Assembly: GCA_040357565.1 (NCBI GenBank)
Contig: JBDODJ010000007.1
Origin: Cercozoa sp. M6MM
Lineage: Eukaryota; Endomyxa: Ascetosporea
Strand: one strand, 5' to 3'
DNA length: 64,000 nt
Part shown: positions 23,401 to 38,071 of the stretch, in pieces
How positions within the stretch are numbered: position 1 is the first letter of the stretch
How the letters are laid out: each line of letters starts with the position of its first letter
Position numbers and translations under genes: made by a program
The notes under the pieces: model-generated
The model's input: the letters and a program-made list of their open reading frames with translations, nothing else
What the model was told of the DNA's origin: nothing
Databases searched by the model: none

Positions 23401-26238
23401 GTAGCTGCACACACACAGACACCTCATATACTTATGTGTGTGCACGCCCACCCATTCTTTATTGACTCCGTACAGGTGCAGCTTGTCGCGGACCGTCGAG
23501 ATGTACCAACCGGCGCGGCTGGAGGCATGCGCACCCACCGTGGCAGCAGCATCCAGGATCACCTGTACCGACGAGACTATCGACAGACAGACACAGGCAA
23601 CAAGGGCAGCGTGGTACCTGCGGTGTGCTCTCCTCCGAGTGCTCGCGGAACAGCACCCAGGCCGTGACCGTGAAGGAGTTGTGCGGCACCTTGCTCGCGT
23701 CGCTGAAGGCCGCCGTCAGACACGAGTCGCCGTTGAACTCAGCGACGCCGTCGTTCGGGAAACCAATGCCGTCCAGTTGCTGTGTGCAGACACATGTCGT
23801 TCAGGGTACACTAGTCCCTGACCCCTCAGGAGAAGACGCACCTCAAGCGGCGGACACATAGTCAGGATGCCGACCATGTCCTTCACGCACGTGATCTTGA
23901 GGTTCGGCTCGTGCTGGGTGATACGGCCCACCTGCACCACACCAATATAACATATACAAAGCCCATAGAGCGCATAGAGCCGACTGAGCCCCACAGGGAG
24001 GTACCAGAGGTCGACCGTCGCCATTGACGACGCTGCAGGACGAGCCGAAGGGCACCTCGACAATCTCGACGTGCACGAACGTGTTGACCGGGATGGCCGG
24101 GAACTCGAAGCGCGCGTCGCTGTTGTCTTGCTTGGTCAGCGTCATGAGCGACTCGTACTCGCCGTCGGCCACGCCGTTACTGATGCGGATGTAGTCCGTC
24201 GACTGGATGGCGTCACCTTCCACCTGTCCGGTACACCCCCAGTCTTCTGTTCCTCTTTGACCCCCTCTACTCCTCACCCTCCCAAGAAACAGCGTACCAC
24301 GCCAGAGATGACGGCCATGCGCACATTCGTCACCGACGTTGCTTCGAACCAGAACTGCACACAGAGAATACCGTACCCGCATCACTATACCCCACCCCCC
24401 AGTACAGTGCTACCTGACTGATGTCAGTCTTGTCCGGGTCGAGACCGCAGAAGAGTCCGTCCGTCGGCTTATTCACCGTGTCCGGGTAGTCGGGACAGGA
24501 GTTGCCACGGAAGGCCGACATGACTGCACGTACACACAGGCAGGTATAGACACACCAACCCAACCCAGGAGAGAGGAGGCTACCCAGCAGACCGTCGACG
24601 ATGCGCCAGGTCATGCAGGCGTTGAGGTCGATGGCCGGGAAGTGCAGGCGCGCGCGGTACACGGTGGGTCCGTCGTAGTGCGGGTCCGTGTGGTCGCGCC
24701 GCGTGACGACGTGCGCGTTGTACACGACGCCTTCGTTGCTGCCCAGCGACGGCGACGACAGCGTCACGGCTGCGCGCGACGCGTCGATCTTCATGGTCTA
24801 CAGCAGCAGTACACACAAGGGTCGCCTCTTACCCACAGAGAGACCTTGCTCTGCCCAGAGACTCGGGGCTCGTACCACATCATTGTCCACGTCCTTGCAG
24901 TCGGCGCCGCCGGGACGCATGTCAAAGTCCTTGAGACTGCCATGCCAGTCGCCGGCCAGCAGGTCCAGCACGGCCATCGTGTTGGGTGTCTCATCAAAGG
25001 CGTGCGCATTGACCTTGTAGCCGCACTCGCTAAACACGTCCTCGGCGTGCGGCGCGTCGTCGGGCGCGTGCACTGCCTTGCAGAACGGGTCCGTCGTCGT
25101 CAGCAGGTGACGGTACTGCGTCACGTCGTGCGCGCTGCGGCACGACCGCGGCAGGCACTCGTACAGCACGCGCTCGTACGTCGTGTCCGTGTTGTCCTTG
25201 TGCACGCTCTGCACCACCACCTTGGCCAGGTTGCCGCCTGTCACCACATGGCAGGTGAGTCACACGACAGGTTAGCTAGGCAGAGGGGAACAGGGGGGAT
25301 GGAAAGCGTACCAGCCTCCTCACACGCCTCGTGGAACGGCTCGATCTCGACGTGGAAGTCGTGCGCACCAACCTTGGCGCCGTCGAAGTTGTTGGGCTGT
25401 CCATACAGACACACATACAGACACACAGACAGACAGGTGCAGGGATATAGCGTAGGACAAGGACAGGAGGGAGGCACCAGGTTGCGCTTCCAGAAGGCAC
25501 TGCGCGGCGTCATCATGGCCGTGGTGGTCATGAGTGCTGTCCAGTCCTTGCGGCACGTCTCACGCACACCGTCCGGCACCTGCGTCGGCAGGCCGCCCGT
25601 CGGCGTACCGTCCTTGTGCTCGGCGTAGACGCGGAAGAAACTGCTCATGCCGAGCACCGGGTGTCGCTTCTGCTTCTCGGTGGCCACCACGTAGAAGCCG
25701 ACGGCAGCAGCGTCGTCGCGCGGCGTAGGCGTCACCTTGTCGGCCGACAGCGTCCAGTAGAAGTCGCCCTTGGCCGAGTGCAGTGCTCCATGGAACTGTC
25801 CCCCACCAATAGTCAGTCACATCAACACACACACAGACACACAGACACACAGACACACAGACACACAGACACACAGACACACACAGAGCCAGGCCAGCGA
25901 GCAGTACCATATCGACCTCCTCGTTGGCAGAGCCCGGCACCACGTCGGCGTTCACCAGCAGGAAACGCACGTACGGCAGCACGAACGGCTCGCCCTTCTT
26001 CGTCACCTGTGCCAGTATGTAGGGGGAGGGGGTAAACAAGAGAGTGCATCGACGACAGGCAGGACTACATCGTAGCGGATGTGCAGGAAGTCTCCAAGCG
26101 CAAGTTCGTTCTTGCCGTTGCTGGGCGGCACCACTTCAAAGTGCACCACGACGTCCGTCAGATCGTCGCCCGGCGTCTGCCCGTCGTCGCCGCCTGCACA
26201 CACAGGAGTACATATGGGTGTTCACACACAGACACACA

Positions 26239-26281
<43 letters not shown>

Positions 26282-28213
26282 AGACACACAGACACACAGA
26301 CACACAGACACACAGACACACAGACACAGACACACAGACACATAGACACACACATAGACACACACATAGACACACACATAGACACACACACAAACACACA
26401 GACACACGGGACAAGCCATACCGCTACACTCGCGCAGCTCGGCCACGCCGTGGATGGGCGCCTCGAGCTCGCCGTTGCGCGGCATCTTGCCGTTGGCTTG
26501 TCCCTCCGGACGGTGGTCGCGCACATCGTGATTCATCGGCAGCAGGAGCTCCAGACCTGTCGGGAGAGGACTCAGAATGCTAGTAGAGGGCAGGGGGTGA
26601 TAGGGAAGTGCGAAGGAGGTACCCGACAGGTCGCCATGGTCGACGTTGCGGATGAAGGAGACGTCCTTCTTCTCGGCAATCTGCTGCTGCGTTCGCACCA
26701 CGCTCCAGAGACGCACCTCGCTCAAATCGCCCGTGAAGTGACGGTTCTACTTGCATGCACACACACGCATACACAGGCTCGTTGAGGCACTTATATGAGG
26801 TAGGAGGAGGGCGGTACGTTTCCGCCCGACAGGTGGCGCGAGTAGCAGCCCACGTGGACGTGGTGGTCGGCCATCGAGCCGATCGTGGCCAGAACGCCAC
26901 CGGCACGGGCGCGGTCCATGTCGCCGCGAGCAGCAGAGCCCTGTCGTGCAATGAGGGGGTAGACAGGGAGAGAGACCTGGTGAAGGGGGGGGGGGGGCTA
27001 CCTGCAGGTAGAGACCGATCGACCAGTCGTTGTTGTGGCTATCGTGAGTCGCAGTGACGGCCACATGCGTCCACTCATCGCGAGCGATACGACCGTCATT
27101 GTTCTTGCCTGCGGGGGGGGGGGGGGGAAGACAAGTCAGGGCGAAGCAGAGTAACACAAGGAGCCTACCGCCCTTGTCGGTACACATCGTGATGTCGCCG
27201 TCAATGTTGGCCAGGTACAGACACAGGTGCGCCTGCGCGTTGAGGTACATGGCGTACCCGTTGCGGAACGAGAGCACCGTGCTCACAGCGGCGTCAGCGT
27301 CGAACAGCACCGGTTCGTCCTGTTGCACGGGGGGGGGGGGGGGTAAGGAATGAGGGCGAGGGAACATAATTTGCATACCGCGAGATCGGCATCGGCCGGC
27401 ACGCGCACTTGCGACTCGATCGTAAAGGATTTCTGCGGGATCCAGTAGTAGTTGTTCAGTTCCGACTCGGCCTCGGTGTTGGGCAACTCGAGGCAGCTGC
27501 AGTCACACCACACACAGCCACCGTGTACGCATACTGAATCCAGACATACATGATGTGCAGGGGAATACCCGTTTGGTTCAAGGTGCAGCACTGACGCCAG
27601 GTCATTCGGCGGGCACGCAAGGTCAGGTGCATTTGCGGGCTCACAGCGGACCTGTCGGCACAGTCAAGGATCAACTGGCATGTGTTATTGTGTGTAAAGC
27701 AACAACAATTTTCTACCGTCAGACCAGTGACGTCCTTGGTGGCCGTGCCAACGCGATCGGCGCCATGCACCGTGCAGTGCATGTTGATCGGCGGCTCGAG
27801 CACTTGCACGTGGTACTGTGCGTCCTGCTCGACTGTGAGCGAGAATTCAAGCGACGCCGGGTCATCCTTCACCGGCGTAAGCGTGGTTTCATCGGGCGAC
27901 AATGTCGCTCCGTTGGTCAATACCTTTGCACACAAAGGACACAGCAAAATATCAGTGTCATATTGAGCACCGTCGTTTGTTGTCGCAGTGTACCAAGGTA
28001 GCATCTTCAGGAAATTCGGCTGATTCGACTGTGCCAGAGAGTGTGTAGCCTTGCACCGACACGCCCGCTGCTACGCTCGAGAACAAAAAATCGTGTTATT
28101 TTGCAAAACGCATGTTCGCGGGCGCAAAGAACAAAATAACAGGCCTAAAATCGTATTTCTGCACCGAATTTACCTGCTAGACCAAGCAGCAGCGTGCCAA
28201 AGCGCCGGAGCAT
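20441..28213 (-). CDS. laminin-G-domain type I membrane protein, ~1750 residues
   Basis: Thirty-four exons from ATG 28213 to stop 20441 chain without a phase break, giving about 1750 residues. A signal peptide comes first (MLRRFGTLLLGLAAG). Residues 25-125 and about 840-925 are two related modules with the pattern SG-V-...NG...F-F-x-V...VL/E-P...C-V-G-G...V/ITC, like repeats in bacterial surface proteins. Residues about 140-388 and 949-1185 are concanavalin/laminin-G-like domains (FTIESQVRVP...VATIGSMADHHVHVGCYSRH...GDLSEVRLWS; FTVTAWVLF...WFHVAATFSY...RLYINGELHGTH...ALSEVRVYDSARTHEKI...AAYWPLDDDYRDH). The middle and C-terminal ectodomain carry conserved-looking Cys pairs but no known fold. 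A run of nine Asp near 1690 precedes one membrane helix (about 1706-1727) and a 23-residue basic tail. This is likely a cell-surface adhesion or recognition protein; the ligand is unknown. Introns are 45-200 bp with many CA, TA and polyG tracts. Confidence 0.88.
20715..20775. repeat. TA-rich microsatellite in laminin-G gene intron
   Basis: ATATGT/TATATA units within the last intron of the laminin-G gene. Confidence 0.85.
22048..22142. repeat. (CA)n then (TA)n microsatellite
   Basis: ACACAC, AAACAT and TATATA units in a laminin-G gene intron. Confidence 0.9.
25826..25887. repeat. (CA)n/CACAGA repeat
   Basis: ACACAGAC units in a laminin-G gene intron. The sense strand carries (TG)n. Confidence 0.9.
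26222..26408. repeat. (CA)n/CAGACA/CATAGACA repeat
   Basis: A 190-bp compound repeat in a laminin-G gene intron. The sense strand carries (TG)n. Confidence 0.95.
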
Positions 28214-28496
28214 AACAAAACGTGTTGTGACTCGCGAGGGTGTTCTTGAAAACCCTACAATGCCACCTAACCACAAATTTGTCTACAGACGCGCGACTGA
28301 GCACACTTAGAGTAACTCTAGTCCGAGTGAGAAAACGATCGCAACTTTTTGTGCATGTTTGGACAAGCATCAACTCCTGAAAAATAAAATCGGCACACAC
28401 GAGCGAAGCTCGCACTACACCCACTAAACCAATCATTATGTTCCATTTTAAAGCTAAATCGGCGGTTTAAAGGGCAAAGACAGGCCTGCTCGGGTT

Positions 28497-29912
28497 TCAG
28501 TCGCGACTGCGCGAGCGCTTGGTTTTGCGGCGCTGCGGAGAAAAGGCACTTTAAAAGAAAGCCACACGAAACAAAACAGGAGAGACAGAGGAGGATACGC
28601 GGTCGCGGTTGGAGTCAGAGCCGGAGTCAGAGCTGGAATCGGAGTCGCTGTCGTAGGCAGAGCTGTCGGAGTCACTGTCCGAGGAGTCGCTGTCCGAGTG
28701 CTGCTCGAGCGCCTGGATCAGCTTGCGACGTCGCTCGGCGAAGCGTTTCTCGCGCGCCAGACGTCGCTCGCGCAGTGACTCGCTGTTGGCGTCGGCGCCC
28801 GACGTCAGCACGCGGCGGCCGCGGCCGAGCTGCGCCTGCTGTCGCCGCTCGAGTTCGCGCAGCTGCTGCACCGCCGACAGCGAGCGCATCTCCTCCTCCG
28901 TCTTAGCTGGCCCGCCGCGCGGACGAGGGCGACTATCGAGGTGGGGGGGGGGGGTAGAAGGGGGGTAAGAATACACAATGCGATACGAGCGGGAGTGACT
29001 GCGACTGCGCGAANNNNNNNNNNNNNNNNNNNNNNNNNNNNNNNNNNNNNNNNNNNNNNNNNNNNNNNNNNNNNNNNNNNNNNNNNNNNNNNNNNNNNNN
29101 NNNNNNNNNNNNNGGGGCGTAAAGGAGGTAAGGATGGGGGGCGTAAAGGAGGTAAGGATGAAGGGGATAAAGGAAGGCTAAAGAAATGCAAAGAATACGA
29201 GCGAGAGCGACGACGCGAGCGACTACGGGAGCGACTGCAGAGTTGGCGTGGGGGGATAAGGTTATAGAAGGTGGGGGTGGGGTGGGATAAAGAGAGTAAA
29301 TAGGAGGTAAACGGGGGGAGACTGGGGGTGGGGGTAAAGGTGGGGGGAGTAGGAGAGAGGTGCAGCTACGAGCGACTGCGGCGACGCCGTCCGAGTCCAA
29401 AGGCGCGACGCACGCGCTCGTTCTTCTCCTGCTCGCGCAGCTGCCTGGCATAGCTGCTGGTCTGCGGGTGCGACAGCGACTGCCGGCGCGCCACCTCGTC
29501 GCCAGTCAGACGCTTCATCAGCTTGCGACGCAGCTCGCGCGTGCGTTCCTTGATCTACAGGAAAGGTGAGGTTTGCCACAGCGTAGATCAGACGGGTCAG
29601 GGCAAAGGCACGGTGGCATATGCTGAAAGTAGGCAGGGCAAAAAATACAATCTCCGGCTTTTCGTTCTTGTCCTCGAGTTCCTCGCGCAGCTCGAGCACC
29701 TTCAGTTCGATGTGTCGCCGCCGCTCGTGCTCCACGAGCGTCTTGTCGTTGCGCTGCGCCGCCGCACGCAGCAGCGCGTCGCGTGGTCCCTTGCGAGCCA
29801 CGTCGCCCACACGCTGCGCGTACGAAGCGTTCGGCGCACGCGCACGATTGGCTTGCACGTAGCCACTCGTGCCCGTGCCTCGCGGCGTGAACAGTCCGAT
29901 ACCGTTGTACAT
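28497..29912 (-). CDS. CWC21: Cwc21/SRRM2-like spliceosomal RS protein
   Basis: Six exons are visible (29912-29649, 29554-29370, 29234-29199, 29004-28987, 28932-28599, 28532-28497), all in phase. The start MYNGIGLFTPRGTGTSGYVQ is the near-invariant N-terminus of yeast Cwc21 and human SRRM2/SRm300, followed by the cwf21 helix region (HERRRHIELKVLELREELED). This protein binds Prp8 and Snu114 in the catalytic spliceosome. After the second exon come RS dipeptides encoded by micro-exons of 36 and 18 bp that end in the same partial codon TC followed by gta. A 100-N gap (29014-29113) lies between them, so RS exons may be missing. The C-terminal exon encodes a Lys/Arg/Glu-rich segment, a Ser/Asp run and a final KRSRSRD. 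About 290 residues are visible, longer than yeast Cwc21 and far shorter than SRRM2. Confidence 0.93.
29014..29113. other. 100-N assembly gap inside the RS region
   Basis: Interrupts the RS-encoding part of the Cwc21 gene. Flanking repeats (gggcgtaaaggaggtaaggat on the right side) suggest a collapsed intronic repeat. Confidence 0.95.
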
Positions 29913-30234
29913 GTCCCAGCCGGTCACACAAACAACACGCTCGACTTCTGAAATGCCACCTACCGCGCTCAGAGACTCACTACGAGTACTAAACAGCAGA
30001 GACACTGGCTGGACCGCACGCACTGTGTGGATGGCGCACCTCGAGCTTTTTACCGGTCTGTGAGCCCATAGACAGTTTGAAGTTTTTGAGCCGGAAACCA
30101 CTTCAAACACTTCGGTGCTGTCTGCTGATGTTGCATGCATGCACGTACTGTTTAGAGGTGTTTTAACGCCAAGACGGCGCAAGAAAAAGCTGATCGAACT
30201 GTAGCTTGAAAAATCAAAAAAGAGACGACTGGAG
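29913..30234. promoter_or_regulatory. head-to-head region, Cwc21 and unknown Gln-rich gene
   Basis: 322 bp between divergent initiators at 29912 (-) and 30235 (+). Probable shared promoter. Confidence 0.5.
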
Positions 30235-30889
30235 ATGGATAAGAGTGATGAACGCTACCGGGTCCTCGGACGGAAAAATCCTCATAACTTGGAGGAGAAA
30301 GCCTGCAACCCGCCAGTGTCACTGTCTCAGTTCCGACTTTTGAGAAAGCAGAATATGGAAGTTGGTAGTGTATTGCTTTCATTGGTCGTTCCTCTGGATT
30401 GCAGCTTGATTGACTTTACTTTTGGGATGCAGGCGTGGCCTACTCGGTCGAGATCACCGACGGACAGGTGCGACGCGTGCTGGTTTGCATCAAGAAAGAC
30501 GATAGTAACACGCCACCAATCGTGCTGGACGGCTCGTGTTTCCATCAGGTACTCAATGCCCCAGACAGAGTTGCTAAGAACGTGCTGATAAGATTCGCTT
30601 GTGACAGGGCCTCGAGATGTGCGCGATGCAGTGTGTGCGCGACGACGAAGGCGTCAAGATGCGTCCACTGAAGGACATCGAGGACATGAAGGTTCTGGAG
30701 TGCGAGCACCACGGTCGCGTAGTCGTGGCCGATCGCGGCGTTGGACGCTCGGGTGCCAAGGAGGGCGACACCATCGACTTTGTCCGCGACCAATCTGGCA
30801 ACAAACGACCCGTGTTCAAGTACGCCCAACGAAAATACCGTACCTCCTTTATGTATATATGTATATCTATCGGTATATACGTGTATTGG

Positions 30890-30923
<34 letters not shown>

Positions 30924-31505
30924 CTGGTGTTAGGTATTGTATTTGGCATGATGTGAAACTGAACTCAGGTGCCATTTGGGGCAGAGACGGAAGCATCGCG
31001 ATAATGACTCCAAAGTACTTCTCCGCCTATGTTTTTTGTTTCATTTGTTTATACTATTTGTTCCCACCTTAATCAGACTCGACTTTCTGCGAAATAAGCG
31101 AGAGTACCAAGTTCCAAGTGACCGTTTCTACGACGAGTCGATTGACTGTAGGCCACCAGGTAGTGTGGTTTGCCCTTTGCCTATCCCTTGTGTGTGTCCG
31201 CAGCTTCCTTCTCTGTGTTGTGTGCGTAGGTATGGCAGGACTGAACCCTCGTCTGGCCAGGAGACGGCGCGCTGTGATGGGAATGTCGACGACGTCCAGA
31301 CGACCCATGTTGGAGGACGAGCGGCCTGCACGTCGCCGGCGTGTCATGTGCCTTCCTTGCGTTTCTCTGCCTCGTTGGCATTCTTGACCTCTGTATGTGT
31401 CCGGGAACAGGGAGTCTTCATCTAGCAGTCAGGTGACGCATGTGAGCGACCACCACACGATCATGTACGAGGATTCTCGCACGAACCTTATGACTCCTGC
31501 GCCTG

Positions 31506-31555
<50 letters not shown>

Positions 31556-31565
31556 NNNNNNNNNN

Positions 31566-31613
<48 letters not shown>

Positions 31614-32003
31614 ACCTTTGCTGTACTCCTTACCTCTTCGTATGTTAATGTGTGCAGTTGCCTCCGACGCAGCAGTCGATGCAATCGATGCCAACGCAGC
31701 CAATGTCGAGTCAGCAGTCCTTTTCGGGCTTTCCGCCAGTACTCCACTTTACTTCTCGGCATTCTTCGTGTTGCCATCCTTGATTGGGTCTCTCTATCTC
31801 TCCTCCCGACACAGACACCGATGCAGCCGCAGCCAGTGCAGTTGCACAACAACAGCACACTGCACAGCAACGCCAGCTTTCACAACAATGGCAGTTTTCT
31901 CCACAACAGCGCCGCCCAGGGCACTCCCTTGGACGGCAGCGCTTTCTCCTTCTCGGCCGCTCAGGTGCTTCCGCAGCTTCTGCTATCACTGCACACAGAA
32001 ACT

Positions 32004-32050
<47 letters not shown>

Positions 32051-32060
32051 NNNNNNNNNN

Positions 32061-32111
<51 letters not shown>

Positions 32112-32239
32112 CTGTGTCGTGTGTTGTATTTGCTCAGGGCACGCAGCACAGCAACATGGCGCACACGCAGCAGCACTCGTCGCAGTTGCAGCAGCAGCAC
32201 GACACGAGCCGCCGGCGACTGTACCCCGGGCCATCATGA
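30235..32239 (+). CDS. unknown protein with N-terminal globular domain and Gln-rich tail
   Basis: Ten exons in consistent phase (30235-30364, 30433-30548, 30608-30839, 30969-31014, 31077-31159, 31230-31347, 31411-31504, 31658-31738, 31815-31964, 32138-32239) give 383 residues. Residues 40-165 look globular: VAYSVEITDGQVRRVLVCIK, GSCFHQGLEMCAMQCV, then HHGRVVVADRGVGRSGAKEG. A basic stretch follows (NPRLARRRRAVMG...RPARRRR), and the last 130 residues are Gln/Ser/Asn/His-rich (MQSMPTQPMSSQQSF; LQQQHDTSRRRL). I do not recognise the N-terminal domain. The basic patch plus Gln-rich tail suggests a nuclear or RNA-associated protein, which is inference only. No signal peptide or membrane helix. An AATAAA at 32566 could be its poly(A) signal. 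Confidence 0.75.
30842..30925. repeat. (TA)n microsatellite in intron
   Basis: GTATAT then pure TA units, in intron 3 of the unknown Gln-rich gene. Confidence 0.9.
31510..31613. repeat. (CT)n with 10-N gap
   Basis: Pure CT flanks N at 31556-31565. Starts at the exon 7 donor. Pyrimidine on the sense strand. Confidence 0.95.
32003..32109. repeat. (TG)n with 10-N gap
   Basis: N at 32051-32060, in the last intron of the unknown Gln-rich gene. Confidence 0.95.
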
Positions 32240-32930
32240 GCGTTCGGCTCGGCGGCCAGTTTAATCTACCTCCCTTGGCTCGCGCTCGAGCTGTAAGTAA
32301 ATGTTACTGACGGTTGTCAGTGAAAAGAACTAAATAACATTGATCTACTGCCTGCCGGCTGTGGCGAGTGAGACTGGCCGTTCGGACGGGGACTAAATAA
32401 CTACTATCTTCGGTCAGTTTGCTTCGTAACTTGCGTTAAATGGCGAACTTAAACGACGCGAAAGACGCGGAAGCACTCGGTGTCGGCGGACTAAGGTATC
32501 GATACGCTTCAGTTGGAGTTTCACTGCTGCCTTTCTGTTGCGTTTTGTTGCATGGGTGGAGTGTCAATAAATCAGTGAATGCGTGTGTGCGTGTGCGTGT
32601 GTGTGTGTGTGTATGAAGACGTTGTTTGACTAATGGTGCGAGTGCGTGCATCGAGAAGGTCGTCTATGTTCGGACAGAGCGAGTGTGCGAATATGCATTT
32701 TTGCTATGGTGCATGACAGCGCGCGTGTGAATGTGAGTGCAAGGAATGTCGTTGCCAGTCGTATTCCGAGTAGTGGAGCCTGCGTGGATTATGGTACATT
32801 GGTGCGCACGTCTGTGACTGTGAATGTATGAGCTGGTGTGCGTGTGTGAATGCCAGTGTGCTGCGACTTCAGTCGCTTGCCGTCTCGGATGCATCTTGAA
32901 ACAATGGGGGCGAGGAGAGAGAAGATGCGG
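32240..32930. other. intergenic, convergent 3' ends
   Basis: Holds AATAAA at 32566-32571 (+) and a short TG run at 32583-32614. No supported gene. Confidence 0.4.
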
Positions 32931-35723
<2,793 letters not shown>

Positions 35724-36600
35724 CTAGATTGTCAGTATCCTGCAACTCTGCCTTGATAAGCTGTTGCTCGCCACGGTGACTTGCTCGAATAATCGCTCGC
35801 TGTTGTTCACCTGCGCAATTGCGTCAAGTATGTGAGCTAGCAAAATCGAGAGAAGCAACGGAGAAAGAGTATGAAAAGAGCCCGCGCCATATATCACTTT
35901 CACATCAACGCAAGTGACATGTTTTGCGAGGGAAACAATGGTGAACTTGTGTAAAAGCAGTTGACAGTTGTGGACAACACACACCTAACCCACGTGGGCT
36001 AAACAAGGCAGGGTCCACCCTTTCCTTGGTGCTTAGGTAACGGTAAAGATGTCAGCCGGATGTGCAGAAACGTAAAAACGCAGGACAGCAAGGTCTCACT
36101 CGGCGAGTTTCGATCGGTTAAAAACAAAGATCGGACAGTCACCCACAGCGATCAGTGATCAGGTAGTCACCCACGACACACAAGTGGTGGCGAATGCAAC
36201 GCCCCAAAACACAAACACAAGCATAACCAGGTGTTCTAGGCTCTGCCGAGCCCACAGAAACCGCCAGGCAATGTAATACGAGCGGCTCCAATCCAAAACC
36301 CAAAATCTGAGAGAAAAATAACTCGATCACACACCCAGACAACGTCCGCAGCTATGTCCTGTCAAGGCCAAGCTGTGCTTGTTTGGCAGAACGTTCTGAT
36401 CGCGGTTGTGTTGGTGCCATTCCAACACGATCAAAACTGCCAGCGCTCCGAGCACAAGAATCAGTCCAAAGTTGTTTCTTTTTAAAACATTGATCCTGCG
36501 CACTAAAGCACAGGATAACCGACGCAAGAGCGTTCTAATACTACTCACAGTACACTGACTGCACCTTTATTTTCCAAAAACTCGGATAACCACCCACGGA
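35724..36600. other. gene-free stretch upstream of the MAP kinase
   Basis: Should contain the MAP kinase promoter. A minus-strand open frame at 36327-36548 encodes a hydrophobic segment (FGLILVLGALAVLIVLEW) but has no ATG start, so I do not call a gene. Confidence 0.35.
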
Positions 36601-36744
36601 TCAATCCTCGTCGCTGCTGTCGGAATCGCTGGTTTCGTGGTCCTCGTCAAAGTCCATCTCGACTGGGAAGCGACCAATGGCAGCTACACCCGTCAACTGA
36701 TCAAGCTCTGCACAGACACGAATATGTATCACTCGGTGGGGGGG
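36601..36744 (-). CDS. orphan acidic C-terminal exon, gene otherwise missing
   Basis: On the minus strand an acceptor ctgtgcag is followed by an open frame to a TGA at 36601, encoding LDQLTGVAAIGRFPVEMDF and a Ser/Asp/Glu tail DSDSSDED of casein-kinase-2 type. The preceding bases are a C-tract on this strand and then the 100-N gap (36745-36844), so upstream exons may be lost in the gap. The orientation of the adjoining (CA)n and polyG tracts agrees with minus-strand transcription, by the bias seen elsewhere in this window. It may instead be noise. Confidence 0.35.
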   Translation of the reverse strand, partial: PPHRVIHIRVCAELDQLTGVAAIGRFPVEMDFDEDHETSDSDSSDED

Positions 36745-37034
<290 letters not shown>

Positions 37035-37080
37035 GCACAAGCACTGGGACTGCATTCAGTAATGTGTATGGCTTGCGAAG

Positions 37081-37670
37081 GGTCTCTCGGCCGACGACGT
37101 GCTGGACCCAAACATTGTCGATGGCCGACTCACGATGCAAGACGTGCAGCAGATGCAGCGTCAGGCGTTTGTGCAGGGCCAGCAGCGTGGTATTAGACTC
37201 GCTCTGTGTGTCTGTCTGTGTGTCTGTCTGTGTGTCTGTGTCTGTCTGTCTGTGTGTCTGTGTGTTCTAGCATACACACGTATGCCTTTGGACAGGTATT
37301 GCCACCGGCATCCGGGAAGGCCGCTCGCAGATGCAGAAGGAAGTGCGCAATGTGAGTTTGTGCTTCTGCTGTCCTGTTCTTCAACTCCAGCAAGTGTGCT
37401 ATATGTTCCTGCGACCAACAGCTGCCGGCAGTGACGGTAGATCGCGAGGTTTCGGCCCTCGCGTCCGTGCAGCAGATGGCACAGCAAATGCAAGAGCGCA
37501 CGCTCACTCTCGCGCCGGCCAACGCCGTCGCTCCGTGCGCCGAGCTGCGTCAGGCCGCCGTGCAGTGCCACTTCATGCAGAAGGATGCGCTCGCGTGCCG
37601 CGATGCCGTGCAGGCTTTCCACGCGTGCGCCAGGTCAAGTGCCCGCGGTCGTGCCGTCACCACGCTTTAA
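37081..37670 (+). CDS. twin CX9C (CHCH) protein, MIC19/MIC25-like
   Basis: Three exons in phase (37081-37189, 37296-37351, 37422-37670) give about 138 residues plus an unseen N-terminus. The last exon has two CX9C motifs (C-AELRQAAVQ-C and C-RDAVQAFHA-C) forming a CHCH helical hairpin that Mia40/Erv1 would oxidise in the mitochondrial intermembrane space. The preceding Gln/Glu/Met-rich helix (VQQMAQQMQERT; MQDVQQMQRQ) matches the coiled-coil region of MICOS subunits MIC19/MIC25 (CHCHD3/6). No ATG lies in frame between the CA repeat and 37135, so the first exon is probably left of or inside the 100-N gap, or translation starts at the Met at 37135. Other CHCH proteins are possible. Confidence 0.7.
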
Positions 37671-38071
37671 CGTAACGTAGACGAATTCATCTGATTGCCT
37701 TCGCTGGCTTTCGTTACCTTGACGTTCAGTCGAGTTGAACGCGACGGAATTCGTGTTGTTTCATTTTTTCGTAGCAGTTTTTCATGCCGGATTGCGTTGG
37801 ATAAAGACAAGCTTCAACCAACCCCGCTGGGCTGGGTTCGTTCCTACCGGACTGATTTCGACGCAACTGCCGGTTGAAGCGAAATGTGTGAAGTGAAGGA
37901 GCAGGGCCATTTTCGTCCGTTCGAATTACGCGCTCGTACAGGAACGAAGAGCAGATTTTAGGGTTTGCAGATATCTTTGTGGCTATAATTTTGATCACAC
38001 TGCACGCAGTCAGACAAAAAGTCCGCGGCTTGCAGACTGGGAATCACTTTTGCTAGCATACACGGCTACTG
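37671..38071. other. intergenic
   Basis: 400 bp between two plus-strand genes. Nothing recognisable. Confidence 0.4.

Noticed and set aside
36327-36548. Minus-strand open frame with a hydrophobic helix (about 73 residues)
   Set aside because: It begins with GTG at a sequence that looks like a donor (gtgagt), has no ATG and no clear acceptor, so it is not a supported gene.
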